Below are positions 36,189 to 46,107 of a stretch of DNA of 64,000 nt, one piece after another (positions within the stretch are counted from its first letter, which is position 1; each line of letters begins with the position of its first letter). This stretch comes from Thermodesulfovibrionia bacterium (GTDB taxonomy: Bacteria; Nitrospirota; Thermodesulfovibrionia; UBA6902): the NCBI GenBank assembly GCA_030646035.1, contig JAUSMY010000023.1:62001-126000 (forward strand), written 5' to 3'. A program made the position numbers and the translations under genes. The notes under the pieces were generated by a model. The model was not told the DNA's origin. It searched no databases and worked only from the letters and a program-made list of their open reading frames with translations.

Positions 36189-37588
36189 AGAGATATTTTT
36201 TTAGAAGAATATTCATTATTTATCTTGCCGCTTTTTTGCTCTCCCTTATATCCATTGATCTGTATGTGGCTGATGTTCTCCGCTCTGCGCAGCCAGGCCT
36301 TATCAAAGACGTGAATGCTGCGGTCAACGATCTGCGGTTTAAGATCGACCTTGCCGTGATCTTCACATTTATGATCTTCTGGCTGGTCATTGTATGGCAG
36401 ACTGAAAAGATAAGAAAATTTGTCGGCCAGATCTCAGAATACGCAGGTGCGATTGAGCACGGCCTCTTCAGGAAAAAACTTTATATTAAAGATGCCGGGG
36501 AATTTACTGAGATAGCCGAGAGCCTTAATAAGATGGCATCAGATCTCAAATCAAGCATTGACAAGAACAAAGAGGAGACGAACCGCCTTAAAGTAATTCT
36601 CAGAAATATCCCTGACGCGCTCATGCTGATTAATCCTGAAGGGAATATCGAACTTGCAAACAATGCGGCAGAGGAGCTTTTCAGAGGCAGGGAACTCAGG
36701 AACAGGCCCTTCATAGAGGCAGTAAGGAGCCCGGCCTTCTCTGATCTTTTTGATAAAGTTAAGAAGAGCCTTTTGCCAGGTGAAGCAGAGATAACTCTGG
36801 GGCACGCTGCGGAGCGGTACTTCTCAGTACGCACTTCCCCGGTTTTTTTCCAGGAAGGAAAACTTGCCGGGATCTTGGCGATATTCCATGACACTACCGA
36901 ACTGAAGAAAGTAGATCAGGTGAGGAAGGATTTTGTAGCTAATGTCTCCCATGAAATAAAGACACCTGTGACAGCGATAAGCGGTTTTGCGGATGCTCTC
37001 ATTGACGGCGCTCTTGAGGAGAAGGAGACCGCCTTGCGTTTTGTTAATACGATAAAATCAAACAGCGACAGACTGAACAGGCTTGTGGATGACCTGCTCA
37101 TGCTTTCGAAAATAGAACTCGGAGTGATGAAGATAGATAAGAGAGATATTGATATCTCCAGAATAATTGGCAATGTCATTGAGACGGTTAAGGGCAGTAC
37201 AGATGAGAAAGGGCTCTCTATAAATATGATGGTCCATACAGAAAAGATAACGATATCCGCAGATGCCGACCGAGTAGAGCAGATACTTCTTAACCTTGCT
37301 GAAAACGCGGTAAAGTTCACAGAGAGCGGTAGCATTGAAATAGGCGCTGCAGCGGATGACGGGAAAGGCTTTCTCTTTGTTAAGGACACGGGCATAGGCA
37401 TCCCGCATAAATATATCCAGAGGATCGGAGAGCGTTTCTTCAGGGTTGACCCGTCGAGGTCAAGAGAGATGGGCGGCACAGGCCTCGGCCTGTCAATCGT
37501 CAAACACCTTGTAAAGGCCCACGGCTGGGAGATGAAGATAGAGAGCGAAGCCGGCAAGGGCACGGCCGTGAAGATTTATTATTCGTAA
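36185..37588 (+). CDS. phoR: Phosphate regulon sensor kinase PhoR
   Basis: 467-residue histidine kinase overlapping phoB by 4 bases. Two N-terminal membrane helices (IIYLAAFLLSLISIDLYV and LAVIFTFMIFWLVIV) are separated by only about 35 residues, as in PhoR, which senses through the Pst-PhoU complex and not a periplasmic ligand. A HAMP-like segment and PAS domain (about 140-235) precede HisKA (FVANVSHEIKTPVTAISGF) and HATPase_c ([36 protein letters not shown]). Confidence 0.93.
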   Translation: MKRYFFRRIFIIYLAAFLLSLISIDLYVADVLRSAQPGLIKDVNAAVNDLRFKIDLAVIFTFMIFWLVIVWQTEKIRKFVGQISEYAGAIEHGLFRKKLYIKDAGEFTEIAESLNKMASDLKSSIDKNKEETNRLKVILRNIPDALMLINPEGNIELANNAAEELFRGRELRNRPFIEAVRSPAFSDLFDKVKKSLLPGEAEITLGHAAERYFSVRTSPVFFQEGKLAGILAIFHDTTELKKVDQVRKDFVANVSHEIKTPVTAISGFADALIDGALEEKETALRFVNTIKSNSDRLNRLVDDLLMLSKIELGVMKIDKRDIDISRIIGNVIETVKGSTDEKGLSINMMVHTEKITISADADRVEQILLNLAENAVKFTESGSIEIGAAADDGKGFLFVKDTGIGIPHKYIQRIGERFFRVDPSRSREMGGTGLGLSIVKHLVKAHGWEMKIESEAGKGTAVKIYYS

Positions 37589-37610
37589 ATTGCCTCCCCC
37601 TTCTCCGAAA

Positions 37611-37665
37611 CTTAACACACCATTAATATCCTTGTAATATCCCTGTAACAATGATAGATGTAACA
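37611..37665 (+). promoter_or_regulatory. Pho box-like phased repeats upstream of pstS
   Basis: Four 11-bp-spaced TNA-A motifs: CTTAACAC (37611), ATTAATAT (37622), TGTAATA (37633), TGTAACA (37644); an additional TGTAACA is at 37659. The 11-bp spacing is that of PhoB half-sites (TGTCATA-like). Confidence 0.6.
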
Positions 37666-37706
37666 TAGAGTACAAAAAGTTAATAAAAAGGGGAAAAGGA
37701 GATAAT

Positions 37707-38717
37707 ATGAAAACAATTCTGAAGCTAACAGTAATCACAGCATTGCTTTTGTCATTTACTTATGTGAATGCAGCGGAAACACTCAACGGTGCAGGTGCCA
37801 CATTCCCGTATCCCGTATATTCGGCTTGGGCGTATGATTACAGTAAGATCGCTGGGGTTCAGCTTAACTATCAGTCAATCGGTTCAGGAGGCGGGGTAAA
37901 ACAGATCTCTGCGCGGACCGTTGATTTCGGGGCATCGGATGCTCCGCTTGAAACAGCAGCGCTTCTGAAGGATAAGCTGCTTCAGTTTCCCGCGGTTATT
38001 GGAGGGGTTGTCCCTGTTGTGAATATTGAAAACATTAAGACAGGGCAGCTCAAGCTCGATTCTGATACTCTGTGCAAGATCTTTCTTGGCGATATTAAGT
38101 ACTGGGATGATGCACAGATAGTGAAGATGAACAATGGCATTAAACTTTCCCACAGCGATATAACCGTAGTTTACAGATCCGACGGCTCAGGCACAACTGC
38201 TATATTCACTGATTACCTCAACGCAACCTGCCCTGCCTGGAAGGAGAAGGTCGGCTCCGGCAAGGCTGTACAATTTCCTGTCGGGATCGGCGGAAAGGGA
38301 AATGAAGGTGTAGCCAACTACGTACAGAGGACAGCTAATTCAATAGGGTATGTAGAGTTCGCTTATGCAAAACAGAACAAGCTGAATCATACTCAGCTCA
38401 AAAATGCAGCGGGGAACTTTATAGAGCCGAGCTTCGAGAGTTTTGAGGATGCTGCTGCGACAGGGGATTTTGACCCTAAAAAAGATTTTTATCTATGGCT
38501 TACAAATGCGCCGGGCAAGGATTCATGGCCGATAGCGGGAGCAACCTTTATCCTCCTTGCAAAAGAGAAGGCTGATACAAACAAGAAAGTTGTTAAATTC
38601 TTTGACTGGGCTTTTAAGAACGGCGATAATAAGGCTAAAGAGCTCGTGTACGTTCCACTGCCGGCATTGTTAAAAGATAAGGTCAGGGCTTACTGGAAGG
38701 AAAAGGGAATTTATTAA
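37707..38717 (+). CDS. pstS: Phosphate-binding protein PstS
   Basis: Periplasmic high-affinity phosphate receptor of the Pst ABC transporter. 336 residues with a signal peptide (LTVITALLLSFTYVNAAE). The mature start NGAGATFPYPVYSAW, the QSIGSGGGVKQI loop, GASDAPL and VYRSDGSGTT are the phosphate-contacting elements. It is preceded by AAAAGGAGATAAT and by Pho box-like repeats. A stem-loop separates it from pstC, fitting higher expression of the binding protein. Confidence 0.96.
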   Translation: MKTILKLTVITALLLSFTYVNAAETLNGAGATFPYPVYSAWAYDYSKIAGVQLNYQSIGSGGGVKQISARTVDFGASDAPLETAALLKDKLLQFPAVIGGVVPVVNIENIKTGQLKLDSDTLCKIFLGDIKYWDDAQIVKMNNGIKLSHSDITVVYRSDGSGTTAIFTDYLNATCPAWKEKVGSGKAVQFPVGIGGKGNEGVANYVQRTANSIGYVEFAYAKQNKLNHTQLKNAAGNFIEPSFESFEDAAATGDFDPKKDFYLWLTNAPGKDSWPIAGATFILLAKEKADTNKKVVKFFDWAFKNGDNKAKELVYVPLPALLKDKVRAYWKEKGIY

Positions 38718-38733
38718 AAATAACGCCCCCCAA

Positions 38734-38778
38734 CCCCCTCTTAAATTACCAAAAGTAGGTGCTTTAGGCAAGAGGGGG
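38734..38778 (+). terminator. Stem-loop between pstS and pstC (attenuator or mRNA-stabilising)
   Basis: CCCCCTCTT (38734-38742) and AAGAGGGGG (38770-38778), 9-bp perfect stem with a 27-base loop and no T-run. It more likely protects or processes the pstS mRNA than terminates fully. Confidence 0.5.
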
Positions 38779-38793
38779 AGCAGGACAACTATT

Positions 38794-39732
38794 ATGCCGT
38801 TACAATATAAAAAAAATCCCGCTGATGTCGTCTTCTTAACAACTACCGCCATAGCCGCATTTTCAGTCATCATCTTTATCATCGGGATCTTTTACATACT
38901 TGTCTATGAATCTTCCCCTGCGATAGGGAGGTTCGGATTAAAATTCCTTACATCAACAGAATGGAATCCGGTAAAAGAGTCTTTCGGCGCATTAACGAAT
39001 ATTTACGGCACGATACTTACGACCGTTCTCTCCCTGCTGATAGCGATACCTGTTGCCATCGGCATCGCGATATTTGTAACTGAGATATCGCCCAATTTCC
39101 TTAAAGCACCCATCGGCGCGGCTATCGAGCTTCTGGCGGCGATACCGAGCATCATCTACGGCATGTGGGGGCTCTTCACGCTCTCGCCTATAATGAGCAA
39201 ATATGTTGAGCCCTTTCTAAAAGAGATCACTGCCGGGATACCGTTCGTCAATATCCTTTTCAAGGGCACGCCGATGGGGATAGATATTTTGACCGCGAGC
39301 GTTATCCTGAGCATCATGATTATCCCGTTCACAGCCAGCATCGCAAGGGACTCTTTCAACCTCACTCCTTCCATAGTAAAGGAATCAGCTTACGCCATCG
39401 GCGCGACAAGGTGGGAGGTAGTTAAGAATATAGTCATCCCTTTTTCAAAGCTCGGCGTATTCGGCGGAATAGTCCTTTCATTAGGAAGAGCGATAGGCGA
39501 GACCATGGCTGTTGCATTTGTCCTCGGCAATAACCACAGGATCACCACATCGCTGCTTGACGCGGCTGCAACAATAACGGTCACGCTTGCAAATGAGTTT
39601 GCAGAGGCGGACAATGACATTTATCTGTCATCGCTCTTTTACCTTGCGCTCGTGCTATTTGTCATGAGCTTTATTACGCTTGCCATAGCCAAGATCTTTC
39701 TCATTAAGGCGGAGAGGAAATATTCACGATGA
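38794..39732 (+). CDS. pstC: Phosphate ABC transporter permease PstC
   Basis: Inner-membrane permease subunit. 312 residues with six predicted membrane helices (first: TTTAIAAFSVIIFIIGIFYIL). The permease signature region reads ESAYAIGATRWEVVKNIVIP with downstream GRAIGETMAV, the EAA loop that contacts PstB. The PstC N-terminal ESSPAIGRFGLKFLTSTEWNP segment is conserved. Overlaps pstA by 4 bases (ATGA). Confidence 0.95.
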   Translation: MPLQYKKNPADVVFLTTTAIAAFSVIIFIIGIFYILVYESSPAIGRFGLKFLTSTEWNPVKESFGALTNIYGTILTTVLSLLIAIPVAIGIAIFVTEISPNFLKAPIGAAIELLAAIPSIIYGMWGLFTLSPIMSKYVEPFLKEITAGIPFVNILFKGTPMGIDILTASVILSIMIIPFTASIARDSFNLTPSIVKESAYAIGATRWEVVKNIVIPFSKLGVFGGIVLSLGRAIGETMAVAFVLGNNHRITTSLLDAAATITVTLANEFAEADNDIYLSSLFYLALVLFVMSFITLAIAKIFLIKAERKYSR

Positions 39733-40574
39733 CAAATGCGCAGAAGAGAAAGGTTGAAGGCATTATCGCAATGACGCTGAGCACACTTGCAGCGGCTATC
39801 GGCCTCTTCTGGCTTGTCTTTATTTTAGGCGACGTGCTCGTGCATGGGATGAAGGCGTTGAACCTGAGTTTATTCACTAATGATCCCGTTCCGGCAGGTG
39901 TTGAAGGAGGAGGCCTGAGGAACGCCTTTGTCGGACAGCTGATGATAACCGCGTGCGCAACATTGATCGGCGTGCCTGTCGGCGTGCTTGGCGGGACATT
40001 TCTTGCCGAGTATGCGCGCGGCAGAAAGATAGCAAGGATAATAAGCGTACTGTCGGATATCATGGTAAGCGTTCCTTCAATTGTTATAGGAACATTTATA
40101 TATGCCGTGCTTGTGAGGCCGCTTGGCCATTTCAGCGGATGGGCCGGTGCGATCGCGCTATCGATCATCATGATCCCTGTTGTCATGAGGACTACTGAAA
40201 ATATGCTGACCCTGGTTCCATGGACCCTGAGAGAGGCGGCATTTGCGCTCGGGGCGCCGTATTACAAGGTCATTATCCAGGTTGTTTACAGGGGGGCTGC
40301 GACTGGTATTTTTACGGGAATACTGCTTTCAATTGCGCGCGTTGCCGGAGAGACAGCGCCGCTTCTCTTCACATCTTTTAATAACTCCTTCTATTCGCTG
40401 AACATGAACGGGCCTGTTGCGTCGCTTACAGTTACAATATTTCAATATGCCATGGGGCCTTATGATTCGTGGCATGCGCAGGCATGGGCTGCTTCTTTTG
40501 TCATAACTTTATTTATACTTATGCTTACTGTGATCGGCAGGCTCATTATAAAATGGAGGTACGGAGGGCGTTGA
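39729..40574 (+). CDS. pstA: Phosphate ABC transporter permease PstA
   Basis: Second permease subunit. 281 residues and six helices. Conserved parts: [25 protein letters not shown] (split of a longer block), [28 protein letters not shown], the EAA loop [20 protein letters not shown] and [15 protein letters not shown]. The stop overlaps the proposed TTG start of pstB. Confidence 0.95.
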   Translation: MTNAQKRKVEGIIAMTLSTLAAAIGLFWLVFILGDVLVHGMKALNLSLFTNDPVPAGVEGGGLRNAFVGQLMITACATLIGVPVGVLGGTFLAEYARGRKIARIISVLSDIMVSVPSIVIGTFIYAVLVRPLGHFSGWAGAIALSIIMIPVVMRTTENMLTLVPWTLREAAFALGAPYYKVIIQVVYRGAATGIFTGILLSIARVAGETAPLLFTSFNNSFYSLNMNGPVASLTVTIFQYAMGPYDSWHAQAWAASFVITLFILMLTVIGRLIIKWRYGGR

Positions 40575-41335
40575 ACGAGACGATTGAGATCGAAGTTAAG
40601 AACCTGGATTTTTACTATCCTGGCAATGTGCATGCACTGAAGAATGTCAGCCTGCCTGTTTATAAGAACAGCATCACCGCGCTGATCGGCCCGTCGGGCT
40701 GCGGCAAGACAACTCTGCTGAGGTGTTTTAACAGGATGCATGACCTTTATCCCGGGAACAGGTACAGCGGTGATATACTAATGAACGGGAAGAACATACT
40801 CGCAGGCGATACCGACCTGATCGACCTCAGGAGCCGCACGGGTATGGTCTTTCAGAAGCCGACACCCTTTCCCATGAGCATCTTTGAAAATATAGCCTAC
40901 GGACTGAAGCTCAAGGGCATAAAGAAGCGGGATGAGCTTGCAGAGCGGGTTGAGAAGGCGCTTGTCAATGCGGCGCTTTGGGAAGAGGTAAAGGACAAGC
41001 TTAATGAAAGCGCATATGCACTTTCGGGGGGGCAGCAGCAGAGGCTTGTTATCGCGCGCGCGCTTGCTGTTGAGCCGAAGGTCATTCTCTTTGATGAGCC
41101 GACATCAGCGCTTGACCCGATATCAACATCAAAGATAGAGGACCTTGTTGTTGAACTGAAGAAGGAAGTCACTATAATAATAGTTACGCACAACATGCAG
41201 CAGGCAGCGCGGGTCTCTGACCGGACCGGGTTTATGATGATGGGGGATTTGATAGAATTCGACAGGACTGATAGGATATTTACAAATCCGTCGGAAAAAC
41301 TGACAGGGGATTATATTACAGGGAGGTTCGGATAA
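40571..41335 (+). CDS. pstB: Phosphate ABC transporter ATPase PstB
   Basis: Energises phosphate import. I prefer TTG 40571 ([21 protein letters not shown], 254 residues), which overlaps the pstA stop as TTGA with GGAGG upstream; ATG 40553 is an alternative. Walker [19 protein letters not shown]-loop [12 protein letters not shown] (the PstB-type KPTPFP), signature [15 protein letters not shown], Walker [13 protein letters not shown] and the switch His in VTHNMQQA are all intact. Confidence 0.95.
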   Translation: MNETIEIEVKNLDFYYPGNVHALKNVSLPVYKNSITALIGPSGCGKTTLLRCFNRMHDLYPGNRYSGDILMNGKNILAGDTDLIDLRSRTGMVFQKPTPFPMSIFENIAYGLKLKGIKKRDELAERVEKALVNAALWEEVKDKLNESAYALSGGQQQRLVIARALAVEPKVILFDEPTSALDPISTSKIEDLVVELKKEVTIIIVTHNMQQAARVSDRTGFMMMGDLIEFDRTDRIFTNPSEKLTGDYITGRFG

Positions 41336-41997
41336 TGACGGTTAAGAGCAATGAGATCGGGCATCTTAACGAGATGCTTTTGAACATGGCCTCCCTTGTT
41401 GAGGCGGCTATCAAGAATTCAGTAACATCGCTTGTTGACAGGGATTCAGCCCTTGCCGTTCAGGTCATTGAAAGGGACAGGGAGATAAACACTTACGACG
41501 TAAAGATAGACGAGGAGTGTATAAGGCTGCTTGCGTTGAAACAGCCGATGGGCAAAGACCTCCGCTTTATAACAACCGCCATGAAGATAACAACTGACAT
41601 GGAAAGGATAGCTGATAACGCGGTCAATATCGCCGAAAGAGCGGTTGAACTTAACAGGGAACCCATACTAAAGCCCTACATAGATATCCCGCGCATGTCA
41701 AGGATAGCGCAGGGCATGGTCATTGATGCGATCAACGCCTTTGTGAGCGAGAATACATCTCTTGCAAAAGACGTCATTATGCGTGATGACGATGTGGATG
41801 ATCTTAACAGCGCGGTATGCGAAGAGCTTATGGAGATGATGATCCGCGACCCTTCCACAATAACACGGGTGGTCAAGGTTACATATGTATCAAAATATCT
41901 TGAGAGGCTCGCCGACCATGCGACAAACATCGCCGAGGATGTCATATACATGGTTGAAGGCAAGATAATCCGGCATATGGAGCCGGGCAAGTTGTGA
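41335..41997 (+). CDS. phoU: Phosphate signalling adaptor PhoU
   Basis: Cytoplasmic negative regulator that links the Pst transporter to PhoR. 220 residues made of two PhoU three-helix repeats (about 1-105 and 115-215), with the metal-binding E/D patterns KITTDMERIADNAVNIAE and VSKYLERLADHATNIAED. Its start shares bases with the pstB stop, and its end overlaps the following protease gene by 4 bases (GTGA). Confidence 0.95.
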   Translation: MTVKSNEIGHLNEMLLNMASLVEAAIKNSVTSLVDRDSALAVQVIERDREINTYDVKIDEECIRLLALKQPMGKDLRFITTAMKITTDMERIADNAVNIAERAVELNREPILKPYIDIPRMSRIAQGMVIDAINAFVSENTSLAKDVIMRDDDVDDLNSAVCEELMEMMIRDPSTITRVVKVTYVSKYLERLADHATNIAEDVIYMVEGKIIRHMEPGKL

Positions 41998-43304
41998 TCC
42001 TCAGACGTATTGTTTTTATTCTGCTGCTCCTGCTTCTTCCTTCTCTCTCTTTTGCCGATAGCAAAAAGGTCTTCAGCGAGAACAGCAGGTCAATCGTACT
42101 GGTCAAGGCATACAGCGATAAAGGCGAGGACCTCACCGAAGGCACAGGGTTTTTTGCAAGCTCTGACGGTGCGATAGTTACGAATTACCATGTGATAGGT
42201 ATTGCTGATAAGATCAGGATCTGGACCGGCAGCCGGGAGCTTCAAGTTGAAGGCGTAATTTATGCTGACAAGGAGAATGACCTCGTAATTCTCAAGGCGA
42301 AGGGCAGTAACTTCCCCGCAGTCAGATTTGCAGATGCCGGAAAAATAAATATCAAAGAGCAGGTCTATCTTATAAGCAGCTCAACCGAGTCCGGGAACAC
42401 GATCCATGAAGGTGTTTTTGAGGGATCCAAAACAACGCCTTCCGGCACAAAGGCCATTCATATTACCGCGCCTGCTTCGCACGGAGAGAGCGGGAGCCCT
42501 GTATTCACCAAAGATGGATCGGTCATCGGCATCGTAACCTTTCTCATTAAAAGAGCAGAGCATATCATCCTTGCGATGCCCGCGTCTCTCATAACAGAAA
42601 AAATATCAAACAGGAATATCGCTTCTCTCGATAAGACGATCAAAAATTATCAGAAGACCGCTGACTACTGGTTTTATCTCGGCTACTTCCTTATTCAGGT
42701 GAAGGCGGACAAAGAGGCTGCGCAGGTCTTAAGAGAGGCGATACGCCTGAAGCCCGGTTTTGCCGAGGCGCATTATTATCTCGGCATAGCCTGTGAAAAG
42801 TTAGACAGAAATAAAGAGGCGATAAAAGCGTACAAAGAGGCTGTCAGATTATCGCCTGATTTTACTGATGCGCATTTCAGCCTCGGTGCTGCGTATGGAA
42901 ACAAGGGCATGTACAAAGAATCGCTGGACGCGCTCAAGCAGGCGGTAAGGCTGGATAATGATTTCCCCGATGCCTACTACTACATGGGCATCGCATACGC
43001 TAATCTTGGGATGTTCAAGGAAGGGATTGAGGCCAACAAACAGGCTGTTAAGCTGAAGCCTGATTTTGCGGATGCATATTACAACCTCGGCATAGCCAAT
43101 CAAAAAACAGGAAATTATAAAGATGCAATATCGTCATTACAGCAGGCTGTGAAGCTTAAACCGGATTTTGCCGATGCACATTATTATCTCGGGATATTAT
43201 ATTTGACTTCAAACAACAAGACCGCAGCGATTGAAAGTCATAACATTCTAAAAGGGCTGAACAAGGAATTGGCAGGGAAGTTATTTAAGTTGATATACGG
43301 ATAG
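41994..43304 (+). CDS. Exported trypsin-like serine protease with TPR repeats
   Basis: 436 residues. Signal peptide (IVFILLLLLLPSLSFAD), then an S1/HtrA-like protease domain (about 28-205) with a complete triad: H66 in VTNYHVIG, D96 in ENDLVILKA, S166 in HGESGSPVF. No PDZ domain. About six TPR units follow (about 215-430), each like KPDFADAYYNLGIANQKTGN. The GTG start overlaps phoU, so it is in the pst operon and likely phosphate-regulated, an unusual partner for pst genes. The substrate is unknown; TPRs may recruit it. Confidence 0.87.
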   Translation: MILRRIVFILLLLLLPSLSFADSKKVFSENSRSIVLVKAYSDKGEDLTEGTGFFASSDGAIVTNYHVIGIADKIRIWTGSRELQVEGVIYADKENDLVILKAKGSNFPAVRFADAGKINIKEQVYLISSSTESGNTIHEGVFEGSKTTPSGTKAIHITAPASHGESGSPVFTKDGSVIGIVTFLIKRAEHIILAMPASLITEKISNRNIASLDKTIKNYQKTADYWFYLGYFLIQVKADKEAAQVLREAIRLKPGFAEAHYYLGIACEKLDRNKEAIKAYKEAVRLSPDFTDAHFSLGAAYGNKGMYKESLDALKQAVRLDNDFPDAYYYMGIAYANLGMFKEGIEANKQAVKLKPDFADAYYNLGIANQKTGNYKDAISSLQQAVKLKPDFADAHYYLGILYLTSNNKTAAIESHNILKGLNKELAGKLFKLIYG

Positions 43305-43321
43305 GCTCTGCGCTTTCTGTA

Positions 43322-45199
43322 TTATGATTTCATTGCCCGTTTATCCCTCTCAACCGCCACCATCAAAAGCGATATTGCCGCAGGTGTGACGCCGGGGATT
43401 CTTCCTGCCTGTCCGAGGTTGAGCGGTTTTATCTCTTCGAGCTTGCCGACTACTTCGTTTGACAGTCCGGGGATGCCTTTAAAAACAAAATCTTCAGGTA
43501 TCTTTACCATCTCTATCTTCTTCAATTTCTCCGCAAGCTCGGCCTGGCGTTTTATATAGCCTATGTATTTTGTCTGTATCGCAACCTGATTGATAATGTC
43601 AGGAGAAAGCTCGTTTTTCTGCGGAGACATTTTTTCAATATCAGAATACTCCACCTCCGGCCTCTTGAGCAGTTGGTAAAGGCTGACATCCTCTTTTATC
43701 TCTGTGCTGTTGAGACTGATCAAAACCGGATTTGCTTCCTGCGGTTTGACCCTTGTGTGTTTCAGCCTTTTTATCTCAGCCTTTGTCGCTTCTCTTTTGT
43801 GATTAAGCAGGCCAAGGCTTTCTTTGTTTATAAGCCCGATGTCATGCCCCTTTTCCATGAGGCGAAGGTCTGCGTTGTCCTGTCTTAATAGCAGCCGGTA
43901 TTCAGCCCGTGATGTGAACATCCTGTAAGGCTCTTTTGTCCCTTTTGTGACAAGGTCATCTATCAGCACGCCGATGTATGCCTCATCCCTGCCGAGGATC
44001 ATCGGGTCTTTGCCTTTTATCTTGAGCGCGGCGTTTATGCCTGCCATGAGCCCCTGAGCGGCAGCCTCTTCATAGCCTGATGTCCCGTTTATCTGGCCTG
44101 CGAGAAAGAGGCCTTCAATAAGTTTTGTCTCAAGCGAGGGAAGGAGCTGTGTGGGATAGACATAGTCGTATTCGATTGCGTATCCGAACTTGGTTATCTT
44201 TGCATTCTCAAGCCCTGCGATGCTATGAACAAACTTTGTCTGCGCATCTTCTGAAAGGCTTGTTGATATGCCGTTTGCGTAATACTCATCAACATCCAGC
44301 CCTTCAGGCTCAAGAAAGACCTGATGCCTCTCTCTCTCTTTGAACCGCACAACCTTGTCTTCAATAGAAGGGCAGTATCTCGGGCCGACACCTTTTATAA
44401 CACCGCTGTAAAGAGGCGAGTCATGGAGGTTGTTAAGGATTATTTCATGGGTCTCTTTATTTGTGTATGTCATGTAGCACGGCAGCTGCGGGTTGGTTAT
44501 CTCTTTTGTAAATATCGAAATACGTGGCAGCGGGATATCGCCGTCCTGTACGATCATGACCGAGAGGTCAACGCCTTTATGCGCGAGGCGAGGCGGCGTG
44601 CCTGTCTTTAGCCGTCCCAGTTTTAACCCCATACCGGAAAGGCTCTCTGACACTCCTAATGAAGGTGGCTCTCCAACCCTGCCAGCGGGATACTGATTCA
44701 GCCCGATATGTATAAGCCCGTTAAGAAATGTGCCTGTAGTGATTATCACAGCCTTTGAAAGGTATTCGCCCAAAGGGGTTTTGATGCCAAGGATCTTTCC
44801 GTTTTCAGAGATGACCTCATCAACAGTCTCTTCTATTATCTCAAGCCTTTCTTGTGATGCTACAGCTTCCAAAGCATATTTTCTGTATAGCGCGCGGTCG
44901 CACTGAACTCTTGTTGCCCAGACCGCCGGGCCTTTGCTTTTATTAAGTATCTTAAATTGTATGCCTGCCTTGTCAGTTATCTTTGCCATCTCCCCGCCGA
45001 GCGCGTCTATCTCTCGCACAAGATGGCTTTTTGCCAATCCGCCTATTGCAGGATTGCATGACATCTGGCCGATAGTCTTTGCGCTCATTGTAAAGAGGGC
45101 GACGCTCAGTCCCATCCTCGCAGAGGCGAGTGAAGCTTCGATGCCCGCATGTCCGCCGCCGATGACGATGATGTCAAAGTTGTGATTTTCCATTCTCAA
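43322..45199 (-). CDS. mnmG: tRNA uridine-5-carboxymethylaminomethyl synthesis protein MnmG
   Basis: FAD/NADH-dependent partner of MnmE in U34 modification. 625 residues. N-terminal FAD site IIVIGGGHAGIEASLASARMG; catalytic-Cys regions GQMSCNPAIGGLAKSHLVREID and LPCYMTYTNKETHEII; also LKTGTPPRL, FLAGQINGTSGYEEAAAQG and MFTSRAEYRLLLRQDNAD; C-terminal helical MnmE-binding domain. It is not adjacent to mnmE. Convergent with the pst-operon protease, 17 bases apart. Confidence 0.96.
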   Translation of the reverse strand: MRMENHNFDIIVIGGGHAGIEASLASARMGLSVALFTMSAKTIGQMSCNPAIGGLAKSHLVREIDALGGEMAKITDKAGIQFKILNKSKGPAVWATRVQCDRALYRKYALEAVASQERLEIIEETVDEVISENGKILGIKTPLGEYLSKAVIITTGTFLNGLIHIGLNQYPAGRVGEPPSLGVSESLSGMGLKLGRLKTGTPPRLAHKGVDLSVMIVQDGDIPLPRISIFTKEITNPQLPCYMTYTNKETHEIILNNLHDSPLYSGVIKGVGPRYCPSIEDKVVRFKERERHQVFLEPEGLDVDEYYANGISTSLSEDAQTKFVHSIAGLENAKITKFGYAIEYDYVYPTQLLPSLETKLIEGLFLAGQINGTSGYEEAAAQGLMAGINAALKIKGKDPMILGRDEAYIGVLIDDLVTKGTKEPYRMFTSRAEYRLLLRQDNADLRLMEKGHDIGLINKESLGLLNHKREATKAEIKRLKHTRVKPQEANPVLISLNSTEIKEDVSLYQLLKRPEVEYSDIEKMSPQKNELSPDIINQVAIQTKYIGYIKRQAELAEKLKKIEMVKIPEDFVFKGIPGLSNEVVGKLEEIKPLNLGQAGRIPGVTPAAISLLMVAVERDKRAMKS

Positions 45200-46107
45200 T
45201 TCTTAACTTCAAATTTCTTTGACGGCTTGCTGAGCCTGAAGAACTCAAGTCCGCCTATGAGGCTTACTATGCTCATATTTATAAAGATAAGAAGCGAAAG
45301 GCTGAGCGCTTCAACCTCTGTCATGCCTGCCTTGGTAAAGAGGATGAGGAAGCCTGCCTCCCTGATACCCAGCCCGGCGACTGATAAAGGCACGGCAGTG
45401 GCAACGGTTATCAACGGGATGAATAAAAAGAAGTATATGATATCCAGGTCGAATCCTAATGACAGAGATAATATGTAAAAAGATGTTATGACGACTGATT
45501 GAATTATTAATCCTAAAAAGAGCCCTTTGAAGATGACATCTCCTTTTTTCTTGAACTCCATGAGCGGCTTGTGAAATGTGCTGAGGAACTTTATCTTTCC
45601 CCAGTTGATATTCCAGAAGAAGAGGCTTGCGAATATAAAGGTTCCGCAGAAGATTGGAACAAGCCAGAATAATTTAGTCCCTTCTAAATAATTATGCCCG
45701 AAGATAAAGGCTATGAATCCTATAATAGCAAGCGCCGTAAGCCCCATATATCTGTCCATGAATACGGATGCCAGTGAAGCCCCTATCTCGCATTTTTCCT
45801 TGTAAAGATAATATGCCTTTACCGCGTCACCACCGACAAGGCCGGGCAGAAATGTATTAAAGAAAGCGCCTATAAAATAGAGCGATGCAAGCCTGGAGTA
45901 TCTTACAAAAGGAGGGAGAAAGAGCGACCATCTCTTAGCTGATATGAATATGGAGCTTGTATATACTGCAAATCCTGCAAAAAATATTGTCAGGTTGGTA
46001 TGCTTCAGTGTAGCGAGGATATTGTGAATGTCAACTTTCGAGAAGAAGAGATATAGAAGCGTTAAACTGACAAGGAGTTTCAGACCGAAGCTAAGAACCT
46101 TCTTCAA
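45196..46107 (-). CDS. Flippase-like membrane protein (UPF0104/LPG_synthase_TM family)
   Basis: 303 residues, seven or eight predicted membrane helices and the family signatures SAKRWSLFL, FFNTFLPGLVGGDAVKAYYLYK and VPLSVAGLGIREAGFLILF. Members include AglD-like proteins and the transmembrane part of MprF, linked to lipid-carrier or glycolipid handling. Its neighbours are a polyprenyl-phosphate glycosyltransferase and a GT39-type transferase, so moving or transferring lipid-linked sugar is plausible. Overlaps mnmG by 4 bases and the GT2 gene by 17. Confidence 0.85.
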   Translation of the reverse strand: MKKVLSFGLKLLVSLTLLYLFFSKVDIHNILATLKHTNLTIFFAGFAVYTSSIFISAKRWSLFLPPFVRYSRLASLYFIGAFFNTFLPGLVGGDAVKAYYLYKEKCEIGASLASVFMDRYMGLTALAIIGFIAFIFGHNYLEGTKLFWLVPIFCGTFIFASLFFWNINWGKIKFLSTFHKPLMEFKKKGDVIFKGLFLGLIIQSVVITSFYILSLSLGFDLDIIYFFLFIPLITVATAVPLSVAGLGIREAGFLILFTKAGMTEVEALSLSLLIFINMSIVSLIGGLEFFRLSKPSKKFEVKN

